A stretch of 64,000 nt of DNA from Streptomyces cinerochromogenes (GTDB lineage: Bacteria > Actinomycetota > Actinomycetes > Streptomycetales > Streptomycetaceae), in the NCBI RefSeq assembly GCF_014648635.1, contig NZ_BMRM01000010.1, positions 1-64,000 on the forward strand, given 5' to 3'. Below, in pieces: positions 26,318-33,667 of this stretch (position 1 is its first letter; each line of letters starts with the position of its first letter). Under the pieces are notes generated by a model. It was not told the DNA's origin, did no database searches, and worked only from the letters and a program-made list of their open reading frames with translations. Position numbers and translations under genes: made by a program.

Positions 26318-26715
26318 GCGTTCACGCCGTTGTCCGAGCGCGGCGCCACGCTCATCGCCTTGCTCAGCGCGGACACCGTCTTCTGCATGCGGAAGGACAT
26401 GGCCTCCATGTCGACGTCCGGCGCGGCCGAGACGGCGAGGTAGGAGCCCTGGCCGGCCGCGATGAGGAAGATCCAGCCGCCGTCGTACTCCAGCAGCGTC
26501 TGCTTCCAGATCCCGTGTCCCGCTCCCACGAACCCGGCGACGGCCCGGCTCAGCGACTGCATGGAACTCATCGCGGCGGCGTTCGTCTCGGCGTCGTCCC
26601 GCCCGATGTCGTCCGAGCGCTGCAGCAGCAGGCCGTCGCCCGAGACGAGGATCGCGTGCCGGGCCCCGCGCACTTCGAGTACGTCGTTCAGCACCCAGGA
26701 CAGGTCGATGTTCAC
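26314..26715 (-). CDS. cvnB: conservon roadblock/LC7 protein CvnB
   Basis: A roadblock/LC7-fold protein of 133 residues: LSWVLNDVLEVRGARHAILVSGDGLLL at the N-terminus, then AAAMSSMQSLSRAVAGF and GSYLAVSAAPDVDMEAMSFRM. Proteins of this fold regulate small GTPases; in conservons it interacts with CvnD. Its ATG overlaps the end of cvnA by 4 bp and its stop overlaps cvnC by 4 bp, a tight operon. Confidence 0.93.
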   Translation of the reverse strand: MNIDLSWVLNDVLEVRGARHAILVSGDGLLLQRSDDIGRDDAETNAAAMSSMQSLSRAVAGFVGAGHGIWKQTLLEYDGGWIFLIAAGQGSYLAVSAAPDVDMEAMSFRMQKTVSALSKAMSVAPRSDNGVNA

Positions 26716-27914
26716 TTGTGGTCAGGTCCTTCCGTGGTGTTCGTGGTCCGCCCCAGCTGTGTTCCTCGCGCGAACGCCCCGAGCCGCGACGCCGTCACCT
26801 CACTGGCCGGCTCGGGCGTCTCCTCCTGGCCGCCGGCGTCGAGGGCGGGGACCACCGTGACGGGGCCGCCCCGCCGCCGGCGCTTGGGCAGACCTCCGGA
26901 GGTCGTGCCCACCACGTGCGAGGGACCCACGACCGGGACCGGCGCCAGTCGCTGGGGGGCCGCCTCCGGGCCCGCGGCGTCCTGGGCGTCGGCCACGGGG
27001 GCGGGCGCGTCGGCCGCGAGGAGACTTTCGGGCACACGAATCACTGCACGCACTCCGCCGTAGGGGGACACGGAACCGACGGAGACGGCGAAGCCGTAGC
27101 GGGCGGCGAGCATGCCGCACACGGCGAAGCCGAACCGCGGCGGATCGCCGAGACCGGTGATGTCGACGGGACCGTCGACCGACAGCAGGGCCGCCGCCCG
27201 GTCCTTGGTCTCCTGGTCCATGCCCAGCCCGGCGTCGTCCACGATGAAGCACAGGCCGGCCGGCACTGTCTGGATGTTGACCTCGACCGGGGTACCGGGC
27301 GCGCTGTAGTTCGTCGCGTTGTCCAGCAGCTCGGCGAGGACGACGGCCACCGGCTCGACGGCCTTGCCGACGAGGGAGACGTTGACCTGCGAGTGGACGC
27401 TGACCCGGTCGAAGTCCTTGATCCTGCCCTGGGCGCTGCGCGCGACGTCGTAGACCGTGGCGGCGCGCTCGCGCCGGCCCAGCCAGCCGCCGCACAGCAC
27501 GGAGATGCCCTTGGCGCGGCGGCTGAACTGGCTGCCGGTGTGGTCGACCGTCATCAGGTCGGCCAGGACGTCCGTGGTGTCGCCGTACTTCTTCAGCAGG
27601 CTGTCCAGGAGGACCTGCTGTTCCTCGGCGAGCGACTGGAGCGTGCCCATCGCGGACTTCAGCACCGCCTTGGTCGACGCCTCCGCGTCCGCGCGTACGT
27701 CCGCCAGGTCGCGCTGGTGCTGTGCGGTCAGCGCGGCGACGTGCGCGTGGAGCTGACCGACGTCACCGCGGGCCTCCCCCAGCCCTGCCTCCAGTTCCTT
27801 CCTCGTTCTTCGGAGAGCCATGTTGGTTCTCCGGGCCCGCATCACTGCGACGACCGCAGCGGCGAGCACCACAATCAAGATCCACAGCAGTGGATCCCGG
27901 ATCAATGACGTCAT
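26712..27914 (-). CDS. cvnA: conservon sensor histidine kinase-like protein CvnA
   Basis: A membrane protein of about 400 residues. One N-terminal helix (WILIVVLAAAVVAVM) is followed by a coiled coil (about residues 30-110), a dimerisation segment with Asp-His in TVDHTGSQFSRR, and a HATPase_c domain with N-box ELLDNATNYSAPGTPV, G1 DDAGLGM and G2 FGFAVCGMLA. The tail is Pro/Ala-rich with KRRRRGG. The extracytoplasmic part is minimal compared with many CvnA proteins, so it may sense from inside or through the membrane. ATG 27914 is chosen because GAAGAGAG lies 4 nt upstream; longer frames lack a binding site. It heads the operon. Confidence 0.9.
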   Translation of the reverse strand: MTSLIRDPLLWILIVVLAAAVVAVMRARRTNMALRRTRKELEAGLGEARGDVGQLHAHVAALTAQHQRDLADVRADAEASTKAVLKSAMGTLQSLAEEQQVLLDSLLKKYGDTTDVLADLMTVDHTGSQFSRRAKGISVLCGGWLGRRERAATVYDVARSAQGRIKDFDRVSVHSQVNVSLVGKAVEPVAVVLAELLDNATNYSAPGTPVEVNIQTVPAGLCFIVDDAGLGMDQETKDRAAALLSVDGPVDITGLGDPPRFGFAVCGMLAARYGFAVSVGSVSPYGGVRAVIRVPESLLAADAPAPVADAQDAAGPEAAPQRLAPVPVVGPSHVVGTTSGGLPKRRRRGGPVTVVPALDAGGQEETPEPASEVTASRLGAFARGTQLGRTTNTTEGPDHK

Positions 27915-28109
27915 GAGACTCTCTTCAAGTCGCATCCCGCGGGCGAGCACGACCAGCGCGATGGTGCCTTTGCGACTGTCCCCCAGACGCGTTGATGACA
28001 CGCCGTCAGCCCACTCAAAAGTGCGATGATCTTATCAGTCACACAGGCACAACCGACTTGCCCAGAGCCCCAATTGAGCCGTCACCAAACCCTCACATGC
28101 CCGAAACCC
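27915..28109. promoter_or_regulatory. upstream region of the conservon operon
   Basis: This is the part of a 519-bp gap that adjoins cvnA and must contain its promoter. An AT-richer patch at about 28018-28050 (minus strand GACTGATAAGATCATCG) is the most likely promoter area, with TAAGAT as a possible -10 element; no convincing -35 is spaced correctly. Confidence 0.4.
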
Positions 28110-28433
28110 GCCCGTCGTACGGCGGCCGCGGAGGGCGGGCGCCGCAGAGGGGCGGGTCGGTCGTGGCGGGGTGGGCCGGTCTTGGTGGAGGGGGTCGGCC
28201 GTGGCGGGGCGGGTCGGGGCGGCCGTGGCGGGATGTGTCGGCCGGGACGGGACGGGTCGGCCGGGGCGAGGCGGGACGGGTCGGCCGGAGGGCGGTGGTG
28301 GGTCGTAGCCGGGTGGGTCGGTCGTGGTGGGGCGGGGCGGCCGGAGCGGGTCGGGCGGCCGGGGCGAGGCGGGTCGGCCGGGGGCGGGTGGTGGGTCGTA
28401 GCGGGGCGGGTCGGTCGTGGTGGGGCGGGGTGG
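28110..28433. repeat. G-rich repeat block downstream of the Cds1-like gene
   Basis: About 320 bp of plus-strand G-rich DNA built from GGGTCGGTCGTGG- and GGCCGGGGCGAGG-type blocks. The longest copies are 28294-28340 and 28387-28433 (47 nt, about 3 mismatches, 93 bp apart). Many runs of three or four G make quadruplex formation possible. It lies directly after the stop of the minus-strand Cds1-like gene. No reading frame is convincing. Confidence 0.65.
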
Positions 28434-29558
28434 TCAGTCCGGCCACACGCCCGTGGCCAGGAACGAGTCGAGCACCGTCGCGTACGGCGTGATGTCCAGG
28501 CCCTGCTCCGCGAGCCACGCGTCCGAGTAGTACTTGTCGAGGTAGCGGTCGCCCGGGTCGCACAGCAGGGTGACGACGCTGCCGGTGCGTCCCTCGGCCA
28601 CCATCTCGGCGACGATCTTCAGCGCGCTCCACAGCCCGGTGCCCGTCGAGCCGCCCGCCTTGCGGCCGATGGCACCCTCCAGGGCCCGTACGGCGGCGAC
28701 GCTGGCCGCGTCCGGGACCTTCATCATCCGGTCGATCGCACCGGGCACGAAGCTCGGTTCCATGCGCGGCCGGCCGATGCCCTCGATCCGGGAACCGCAG
28801 TCACAGATGACGTGCGGGTCGCCGGTCGTCCAGCCCTCGAAGAAACAGGAGTTGTCCGGGTCGGCGACACAGATCCGGGTGTCGTACTGCATGTAGTGGA
28901 CATAGCGCGCGAGGGTCGCGGAGGTGCCGCCGGTGCCCGCCGTGGCGACGATCCAGGCCGGCTCCGGGAACCGCTCCAGGCGCAGCTGGCGGAAGATCGA
29001 TTCGGCGATGTTGTTGTTGCCGCGCCAGTCCGTGGCCCGTTCGGCGTACGTGAACTGGTCCATGTAGTGGCCGCCGGTCTCCACCGCGAGACGGGCGGAC
29101 TCCTCGTACATCTTCCGGGAGTCGTCCACGAAGTGGCACTGTCCGCCGTGGAACTGGATGAGCCGGATCTTCTCGGCGCTCGTCGTGCGCGGCATGACCG
29201 CGATGAAGGGCACGCCGATCAGCTTCGCGAAGTACGCCTCGGACACCGCCGTCGATCCGCTGGACGCCTCGATCACCGGACGGTCCGGACGGATCCAGCC
29301 ATTGCAGAGGCCGTAGAGGAACAGGGAGCGGGCGAGCCGGTGCTTGAGGCTGCCGGTGGGGTGGGTGGACTCGTCCTTCAGGTAGAGGTCGATGCCCCAC
29401 CGCTCGGGCAGCGGGAAACGCAGCAGGTGCGTGTCCGCGGAGCGGTTGGCGTCCGCCTGGACCTTGCGGACGGCGTCTTTGAGCCATGCACGGTAGGCGG
29501 CGTCGCTGCGGTCGACGTCGAGGGTGGCGCCGGTCCTGGTCTGGGGAGTAGTGCTCAC
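28434..29558 (-). CDS. PLP-dependent cysteine synthase-fold enzyme (Cds1-like L-cysteine desulfhydrase)
   Basis: A cytosolic enzyme of 374 residues of the beta-family PLP fold. The PLP lysine lies in TGSLKHRLA (about residue 74); ASSGSTAVSEAYFAKL is the substrate loop; the phosphate-binding Gly cluster is ATAGTGGTSATLARYV. Length and the VADPDNSCFFEGWTTGD and GRKAGGSTGTGLW segments resemble actinobacterial Cds1 (Rv3684-type), which releases sulfide from cysteine, rather than CysK/CysM. The GTG at 29558 has AAGGAG 7 nt upstream. The gene reads into a G-rich repeat block. Cds1 assignment is by resemblance and the exact lyase activity is not proven. Confidence 0.8.
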   Translation of the reverse strand: MSTTPQTRTGATLDVDRSDAAYRAWLKDAVRKVQADANRSADTHLLRFPLPERWGIDLYLKDESTHPTGSLKHRLARSLFLYGLCNGWIRPDRPVIEASSGSTAVSEAYFAKLIGVPFIAVMPRTTSAEKIRLIQFHGGQCHFVDDSRKMYEESARLAVETGGHYMDQFTYAERATDWRGNNNIAESIFRQLRLERFPEPAWIVATAGTGGTSATLARYVHYMQYDTRICVADPDNSCFFEGWTTGDPHVICDCGSRIEGIGRPRMEPSFVPGAIDRMMKVPDAASVAAVRALEGAIGRKAGGSTGTGLWSALKIVAEMVAEGRTGSVVTLLCDPGDRYLDKYYSDAWLAEQGLDITPYATVLDSFLATGVWPD

Positions 29559-29862
29559 GGCAGGGCTCCTTACGCTCGTGGCCGACGGCGCCTCACGCGG
29601 GCCGGCCAGTCGAGCATAGGCAGCTTTCACACCGCTTCCCACCTGCATAAACGCATCTTTGGGCGCCTCAAAGGCACCCTGGGGCACACGCGTGCGAGCC
29701 ACCCGGGGGCGCATGGGCGGAAGTGCCCCGGGCGGCTGTCGCAGGCGCCCCGTGCGTACTGGTGCTCCTCGCCGGAGCGCGGCAGACTGCACGCGACGGG
29801 ACCACCGTCCCGGACGGGGGCGCACACGGAACCACGGGAAGACCGTAAGGGGGCGGCGACAC
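29559..29862. other. divergent intergenic region
   Basis: These 304 bp lie between the Cds1-like gene (minus) and a small plus-strand gene. The region contains an AT-richer patch (CCTGCATAAACGCATCTTTG, 29641-29660) and the imperfect inverted repeat GGGCGCCT-CAA-AGGCACCC just after it, both candidates for promoter or operator function. No gene is apparent. Confidence 0.4.
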
Positions 29863-30186
29863 ATGGCGGAGCCCGAGTTCAGCGCCACAGGCGTGCGCAT
29901 CGGCAAACGTCTGCGTTCGCTCACCCGGGCCGGGGAGGTCCGGATCAGCGACGGCCGGCTGCAGCTGCTGACCAGCTACGGCAGCGAGATCGACAGCGCG
30001 CCGGTGCAGGCGGTGCGCGCGTCCAAGCCATGGTTCGTGCCGGACGACCGGGCGCTGGCCGACGTCAACGGCACGCGGTACCTGCTGACGCTGGGCGACC
30101 ACGACCCCGCTCCGGGGCAGCCGGGGCCGCCGGCGGCACGGCGGTTCGTCGAGGCGGTGCGCCGGGCGGCGGGGCGCGGCGGCTGA
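29863..30186 (+). CDS. small protein of unknown function
   Basis: A soluble protein of 107 residues: MAEPEFSATGVRIGKRLRSLTRAGEVRIS... followed by a beta-rich stretch ending NGTRYLLTLGDHDPAP and a Pro/Arg-rich C-terminus. No known domain was recognised. The ATG at 29863 has a strong upstream AAGGGGGCGG. It stands alone, with a repeat-rich gap downstream. Confidence 0.6.
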   Translation: MAEPEFSATGVRIGKRLRSLTRAGEVRISDGRLQLLTSYGSEIDSAPVQAVRASKPWFVPDDRALADVNGTRYLLTLGDHDPAPGQPGPPAARRFVEAVRRAAGRGG

Positions 30187-30224
30187 GAACCGTACCGCCG
30201 TGCGCGGCACACCCGTGCGGCGCG

Positions 30225-30345
30225 CCGCGTACGGCGAACCGCGTACGGTGCGCACCGCGTACGGCGAACCGCGTACGGTGCGCACCGCGTACGGTCCGCA
30301 CCGCGCAGGCGGACCGCGTACGGTGTGCCCGCGTACGGCGGTCCC
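30225..30345. repeat. 30-bp tandem repeat and CGTACG-rich array
   Basis: Two identical 30-bp units lie at 30225-30254 and 30255-30284, each made of CCGCGTACGGCGAA plus CCGCGTACGGTGCGCA. Diverged copies continue to about 30345 and a last one sits near 30404. The palindrome CGTACG occurs about eight times between 30226 and 30410. The whole 476-bp gap 30187-30662 holds no convincing gene; its last 120 bp are more balanced and probably carry the next promoter. Confidence 0.75.
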
Positions 30346-30662
30346 TGCACCGCGCGGGTCGGCCCGCGCCGGTCGGACGGCGCGGGCCGAACGGCGAGGG
30401 CCGCGTACGGTACGCCGCGTACCGGGCGTTGCACACCGGGGCGCCGCTCACGGCGCGCGACGGGCGGTCGCGGCGAGTTGCGGGAGCGCATCCGCTGCGT
30501 CACGCTGGTCTCACGTCACTCTGGGTTTACCGGCGATAACGCTGCGAACCAGCCCGCCGGCCACGACAGCAGGCGGACGTTTGGACGCAAGCCACCCTGC
30601 TGGATCCGTTGTTCTCCGTGTTCTTCCGGTTCCTCCGGACCTCACATCGGGGAGTCGCAGCC

Positions 30663-31418
30663 GTGATCAGTCACCCAAGCAGGCACTGCACGGTGGAGCT
30701 CCAAGCCCTGCCGTCGCGGATCGGCCAGGTCCGCAGAATCGTATCTGCGCAGTTGCGCTACTGGCATCTGGACCCGTTGATAGACCGGGCCGCGCTCGGT
30801 GTGACGGAGCTGCTCAGCAACGTCCACCGGCACGCCAGGCCCGACAAGTCGTGCACCGTCGAACTGGAGTTGCTGCCGGACCGGCTCACGGTCTCGGTCC
30901 ACGACCACGACCCACGCCTCCCGGTACCGGCCGACGCCCCGGACGACACGGACACCGGTCCGCTCGCCACCTGCGGGCGGGGCCTGGCGATGGTGGCCGC
31001 GGTGAGCGAGAGCTGGGGCGCCCGGCCGGACGGCGAGAACGGGAAGGTCGTCTGGTTCACCCTGCCGGCCACCACCCCGCTCCGCGGCTGTCCGGAAGCA
31101 GCGCCTCGGGAGCTGACCCGGACTGCGCCCGCCCCGGCTCCGACACGGGCACGTACGCCCGCCCCGGCTCCGGCTCCGGCTCCGGCACGTGCGCCGGCAC
31201 CGGTTGCCGCGCCCGTCGGGGCGGGGATGGGCGCGGCGGCGGAGGCCGGGGCCGCCGTACCCGTGGGTGCCGGTGTGGCCACGGCGGTCCCCGTGGTCGC
31301 GAGCGGTGCGGTCGGGGCCGCGGCTCCGGCGCCCGGCGGCACTGTCGCCGGGGGCGGGGGGAACACGGCCTCCGTCACCACCACGCCCTCCCACGCACGG
31401 CCGGCCGTGCGCCGATGA
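30663..31418 (+). CDS. RsbW-like ATP-binding protein with Ala/Pro tail
   Basis: A protein of 251 residues. Residues about 1-140 form a HATPase_c_2 domain as in anti-sigma kinases: CTVELQALPSRIGQVRRIVSAQL, the N-box VTELLSNVHRHA and the G-box GRGLAMVAAVSESWG. The remainder is a low-complexity Ala/Pro/Gly/Val tail with PAPAPAPAR repeats, probably disordered. Family members phosphorylate or sequester anti-anti-sigma factors, or act as simple ATPases; no partner is adjacent. GTG 30663 with GGGGAG about 8 nt upstream is preferred over ATG 30609. Confidence 0.78.
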   Translation: MISHPSRHCTVELQALPSRIGQVRRIVSAQLRYWHLDPLIDRAALGVTELLSNVHRHARPDKSCTVELELLPDRLTVSVHDHDPRLPVPADAPDDTDTGPLATCGRGLAMVAAVSESWGARPDGENGKVVWFTLPATTPLRGCPEAAPRELTRTAPAPAPTRARTPAPAPAPAPARAPAPVAAPVGAGMGAAAEAGAAVPVGAGVATAVPVVASGAVGAAAPAPGGTVAGGGGNTASVTTTPSHARPAVRR

Positions 31419-31534
31419 CCGGGCGGCGCCGCCCCTCGGGTGGCGCCGCCGCCGCGGCGAGCCCCGAGCCCGCACTCCCTCCGTCGTGACGACCGCGACG
31501 GTTCGGGACCGCCAGGGCGGCACGCAACACATGG

Positions 31535-31568
31535 CCCCTGCCCCTGCCCCTGCCCCTGCCAGGGGCGT
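31535..31568. repeat. CCCCTG hexamer run and hairpin
   Basis: CCCCTG repeats four times at 31535-31558, making a perfect four-tract G-quadruplex motif on the minus strand, followed by GCCCCT-GCC-AGGGGC that can fold as a hairpin. It lies just downstream of the minus-strand SHOCT gene stop and could act as its terminator. Confidence 0.6.
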
Positions 31569-31570
31569 CG

Positions 31571-31870
31571 TCATGCCGTACCGCCGCCCCTGCCGGTACG
31601 GCCGAACTGTTCCTCCAGGACGGACAGCCGGCGCCAGTACTCGTCCTCGTCGATCTCGCCGGAGGCGAAGCGGCGGCCGAGGACGGCGAGCGGCGAGTCG
31701 CCGGCCGGGCGTTCCACGCCCACCGGCCGCCAGGGAACACCGCGCCCGCGCCGGGCGGTGCGGCGCAGGACGGTGACGGCGCCGATCACGACGGCCGCCC
31801 AGATCAGCGGGACGAAGAGGATCCAGGGGCCGGGGCCGGAGCCACCGCCCCAGTGCGCCAGGGTCTGCAT
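31571..31870 (-). CDS. small membrane protein with SHOCT domain
   Basis: A protein of 99 residues: an N-terminal helix (WILFVPLIWAAVVIGAVTVL), a basic linker, and a C-terminal SHOCT module (DSPLAVLGRRFASGEIDEDEYWRRLSVLEEQF). The SHOCT domain is a short helical oligomerisation or interaction element of unknown molecular role. ATG 31870 is chosen because GGGAGAG lies 7 nt upstream. It is divergent from the TetR operon across 226 bp. Confidence 0.85.
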   Translation of the reverse strand: MQTLAHWGGGSGPGPWILFVPLIWAAVVIGAVTVLRRTARRGRGVPWRPVGVERPAGDSPLAVLGRRFASGEIDEDEYWRRLSVLEEQFGRTGRGGGTA

Positions 31871-32066
31871 CTCGGGTCTCTCCCTTGTCGGTTCGGGTCT
31901 TCGAGTGACGTTCCGAGGCTCCCTCCGACAGGGGGTTCCGGTCGTCGTGCGGGCGGGGGCGGTTCGGATACCTCCGGGGGAGTACGGCCGTACCGCCGCA
32001 CTGCTCCCGGAGTGGACCGGGCTTCCGGGTCCCGGAAGAGGACTCGGCTCCCGGAGGGACTGGCGG

Positions 32067-32090
32067 ACTGTAACTACTAGTATGTACAGT
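32067..32090. promoter_or_regulatory. TetR operator overlapping the gene start region
   Basis: A 24-bp near-perfect palindrome: outer arms ACTGTA and TACAGT, centre TACTAGTA, with only two symmetric base pairs not matching. It lies 6 bp before the chosen TetR start and covers an alternative ATG at 32082, so a bound repressor would block transcription of its own operon. Confidence 0.75.
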
Positions 32091-32096
32091 GGCCGC

Positions 32097-32672
32097 ATGA
32101 GCACCTCGGAACGACTGATCGAGTCCACCCGCGAGCTGCTGTGGGAGCGCGGGTACGTCGGCACCAGCCCCAAGGCGATCCTGGAGCGGGCGGGGGCCGG
32201 CCAGGGCAGCATGTACCACCACTTCAAGGGCAAGCCCGATCTCGCCCTGGCCGCGATCCGGCGCACCGCCGAGGAACTGCGGGCCACCGCCGAGGCCGTG
32301 CTCGCCGGGCCGGGCACGCCGTACGAGCGCATCGAGGCGTACCTGCTGCGCGAACGTGACGTACTGCGCGGCTGCCCGGTCGGCCGGCTGACCATGGATC
32401 CGGACGTGATCGCGAGCGAGGAACTGCGCGCGCCGGTCGACGAGACGATCGCCGCCATCCGCGAGCGGATCGCCGCCCTCGTCGAAGAGGGCAAACGGCG
32501 GGGGCAGTTCGCGCCCGGGCTGGACGGACAGGAGATCGCCGCCGCCGTCCTCGCGACCGTGCAGGGCGGCTACGTCCTCGCCCGCGCGTCCGGATCGCCC
32601 GCCGCCTTCGACGCCGGTGTCCGGGGTCTGCTCTCCCTGCTCGCACCCCGGACCCCCGGACAGGAGAACTGA
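32097..32672 (+). CDS. TetR/AcrR-family regulator (LmrA/YxaF-like)
   Basis: A repressor of 191 residues. The HTH reads RLIESTRELLWERGYVGTSPKAILERAGAGQGSMYHHFKGKPDLALAAI, and the C-terminal half, with RDVLRGCPVGRLTMDP and a long amphipathic helix, resembles the LmrA/YxaF subgroup that responds to small aromatic or drug-like ligands. ATG 32097 is preferred over 32082 because the latter lies inside the palindromic operator. It is 5 bp before the cupin gene and is therefore the first gene of a four-gene operon it probably represses. Confidence 0.87.
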   Translation: MSTSERLIESTRELLWERGYVGTSPKAILERAGAGQGSMYHHFKGKPDLALAAIRRTAEELRATAEAVLAGPGTPYERIEAYLLRERDVLRGCPVGRLTMDPDVIASEELRAPVDETIAAIRERIAALVEEGKRRGQFAPGLDGQEIAAAVLATVQGGYVLARASGSPAAFDAGVRGLLSLLAPRTPGQEN

Positions 32673-32677
32673 GTCAC

Positions 32678-33067
32678 GTGCACATCACCACACGCCGCCC
32701 CGACACCCGGCAGGGCCCGGCGGAGAACTTCACCGGCACGGTCTGGCTGGACGAGCTGGCCGCGCCGCCCGCCCCCTCCCGGCTGCGGATGTTCAACGTC
32801 CACTTCGCCCCGGGCGCGCACACCGCCTGGCACCGGCACCCGCACGGGCAGGTGCTGCACGTCCTGAAGGGCGAGGGACTGGTGCAGCGCCGGGGCGGTG
32901 AGGTCCAGGAGATCCGGGCGGGCGACACGGTGTGGATCGAGCCGGACGAATGGCACTGGCACGGTGCCGGGCCCCGCACCTTCATGACCCACCTCGCCGC
33001 CGTGGAGGCCGCCGAGGACGGCACGACGGTCGAGTGGCACGCGCACGTGTGCGACTACCCCGCCTGA
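32678..33067 (+). CDS. cupin-domain protein
   Basis: A single-domain cupin of 129 residues. Motif 1 is GAHTAWHRHPHGQVLHVLKGEG with the His-His-Glu-like metal cluster (HRHPHGQ), and motif 2 is AGDTVWIEPDEWHWHGAGP. This type, sometimes annotated as hydroxynitrile lyase-like or carboxymuconolactone-associated, binds Mn or Fe and can be an isomerase, lyase or dioxygenase. The start is GTG 32678, 5 bp after the TetR stop, indicating translational coupling. Confidence 0.85.
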   Translation: MHITTRRPDTRQGPAENFTGTVWLDELAAPPAPSRLRMFNVHFAPGAHTAWHRHPHGQVLHVLKGEGLVQRRGGEVQEIRAGDTVWIEPDEWHWHGAGPRTFMTHLAAVEAAEDGTTVEWHAHVCDYPA

Positions 33068-33082
33068 GAAGGGAACCGCGAG

Positions 33083-33667
33083 ATGCACGCCATGCAGTAC
33101 GAGTTCACCCTGCCCGCCGACTACGACATGGGTGTCATCCGCTCCCGCGTCGCCCGGGTCGGGCATCTGCTGGACGGCTGGGACGGCCTCGGCATCAAGA
33201 CGTACGTGCTGCGCGAGCGCGGGGTGAACGGCTCCCCGGTGAACCAGTACGGGCCGTTCTACCTCTGGAACACCCTGGAGGGCATGAACCGCTTCCTGTG
33301 GGGCGGAGCCTTCCAGGGGCCCGTCGACGACTTCGGGCGGCCGGTGGTCCGGCAGTGGACCGGTCTGGCGTTCCAGGAGGGCACCGCGACCGCCTCCGCG
33401 CCGGCGTTCGCCGTCCGCCGGCGCCAACCGGTGCCGGAGGGCGTGGAGCTGGCGTCGTTCACGGCGGACGCGGTGGCGGAGACGGAACGGCTCGCGGCCG
33501 AGGACGGCGCGGTGCTCGCGGCGGCGGCCGTGGACACCCGCGCCTGGGAGCTGGTGCACTTCTCGCTCTGGGAGCACAGCACACCGAAGGCCGACGGCGA
33601 CCTCTACGAGGTGCTGCACCTGTCCGCACCCGGCCGTGACCGGCTCCCGCGGGGACGGCAGTGGTGA
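33083..33667 (+). CDS. DUF4865-like family protein
   Basis: A protein of 194 residues: MQYEFTLPADYDMGVIRSRVARVGHLLDGWDGLGIKTYVLRERGVNGSPVNQYGPFYLW and WGGAFQGPVDDFGRPVVRQWTGLAF. This resembles DUF4865, a family with a ferredoxin-like (mono-oxygenase-like) architecture and no assigned function. The starts ATG 33083 and 33092 are both possible; AAGGG precedes the first. It overlaps the downstream phosphotriesterase-like gene by 7 bp, so both proteins are likely made together. Confidence 0.75.
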   Translation: MHAMQYEFTLPADYDMGVIRSRVARVGHLLDGWDGLGIKTYVLRERGVNGSPVNQYGPFYLWNTLEGMNRFLWGGAFQGPVDDFGRPVVRQWTGLAFQEGTATASAPAFAVRRRQPVPEGVELASFTADAVAETERLAAEDGAVLAAAAVDTRAWELVHFSLWEHSTPKADGDLYEVLHLSAPGRDRLPRGRQW

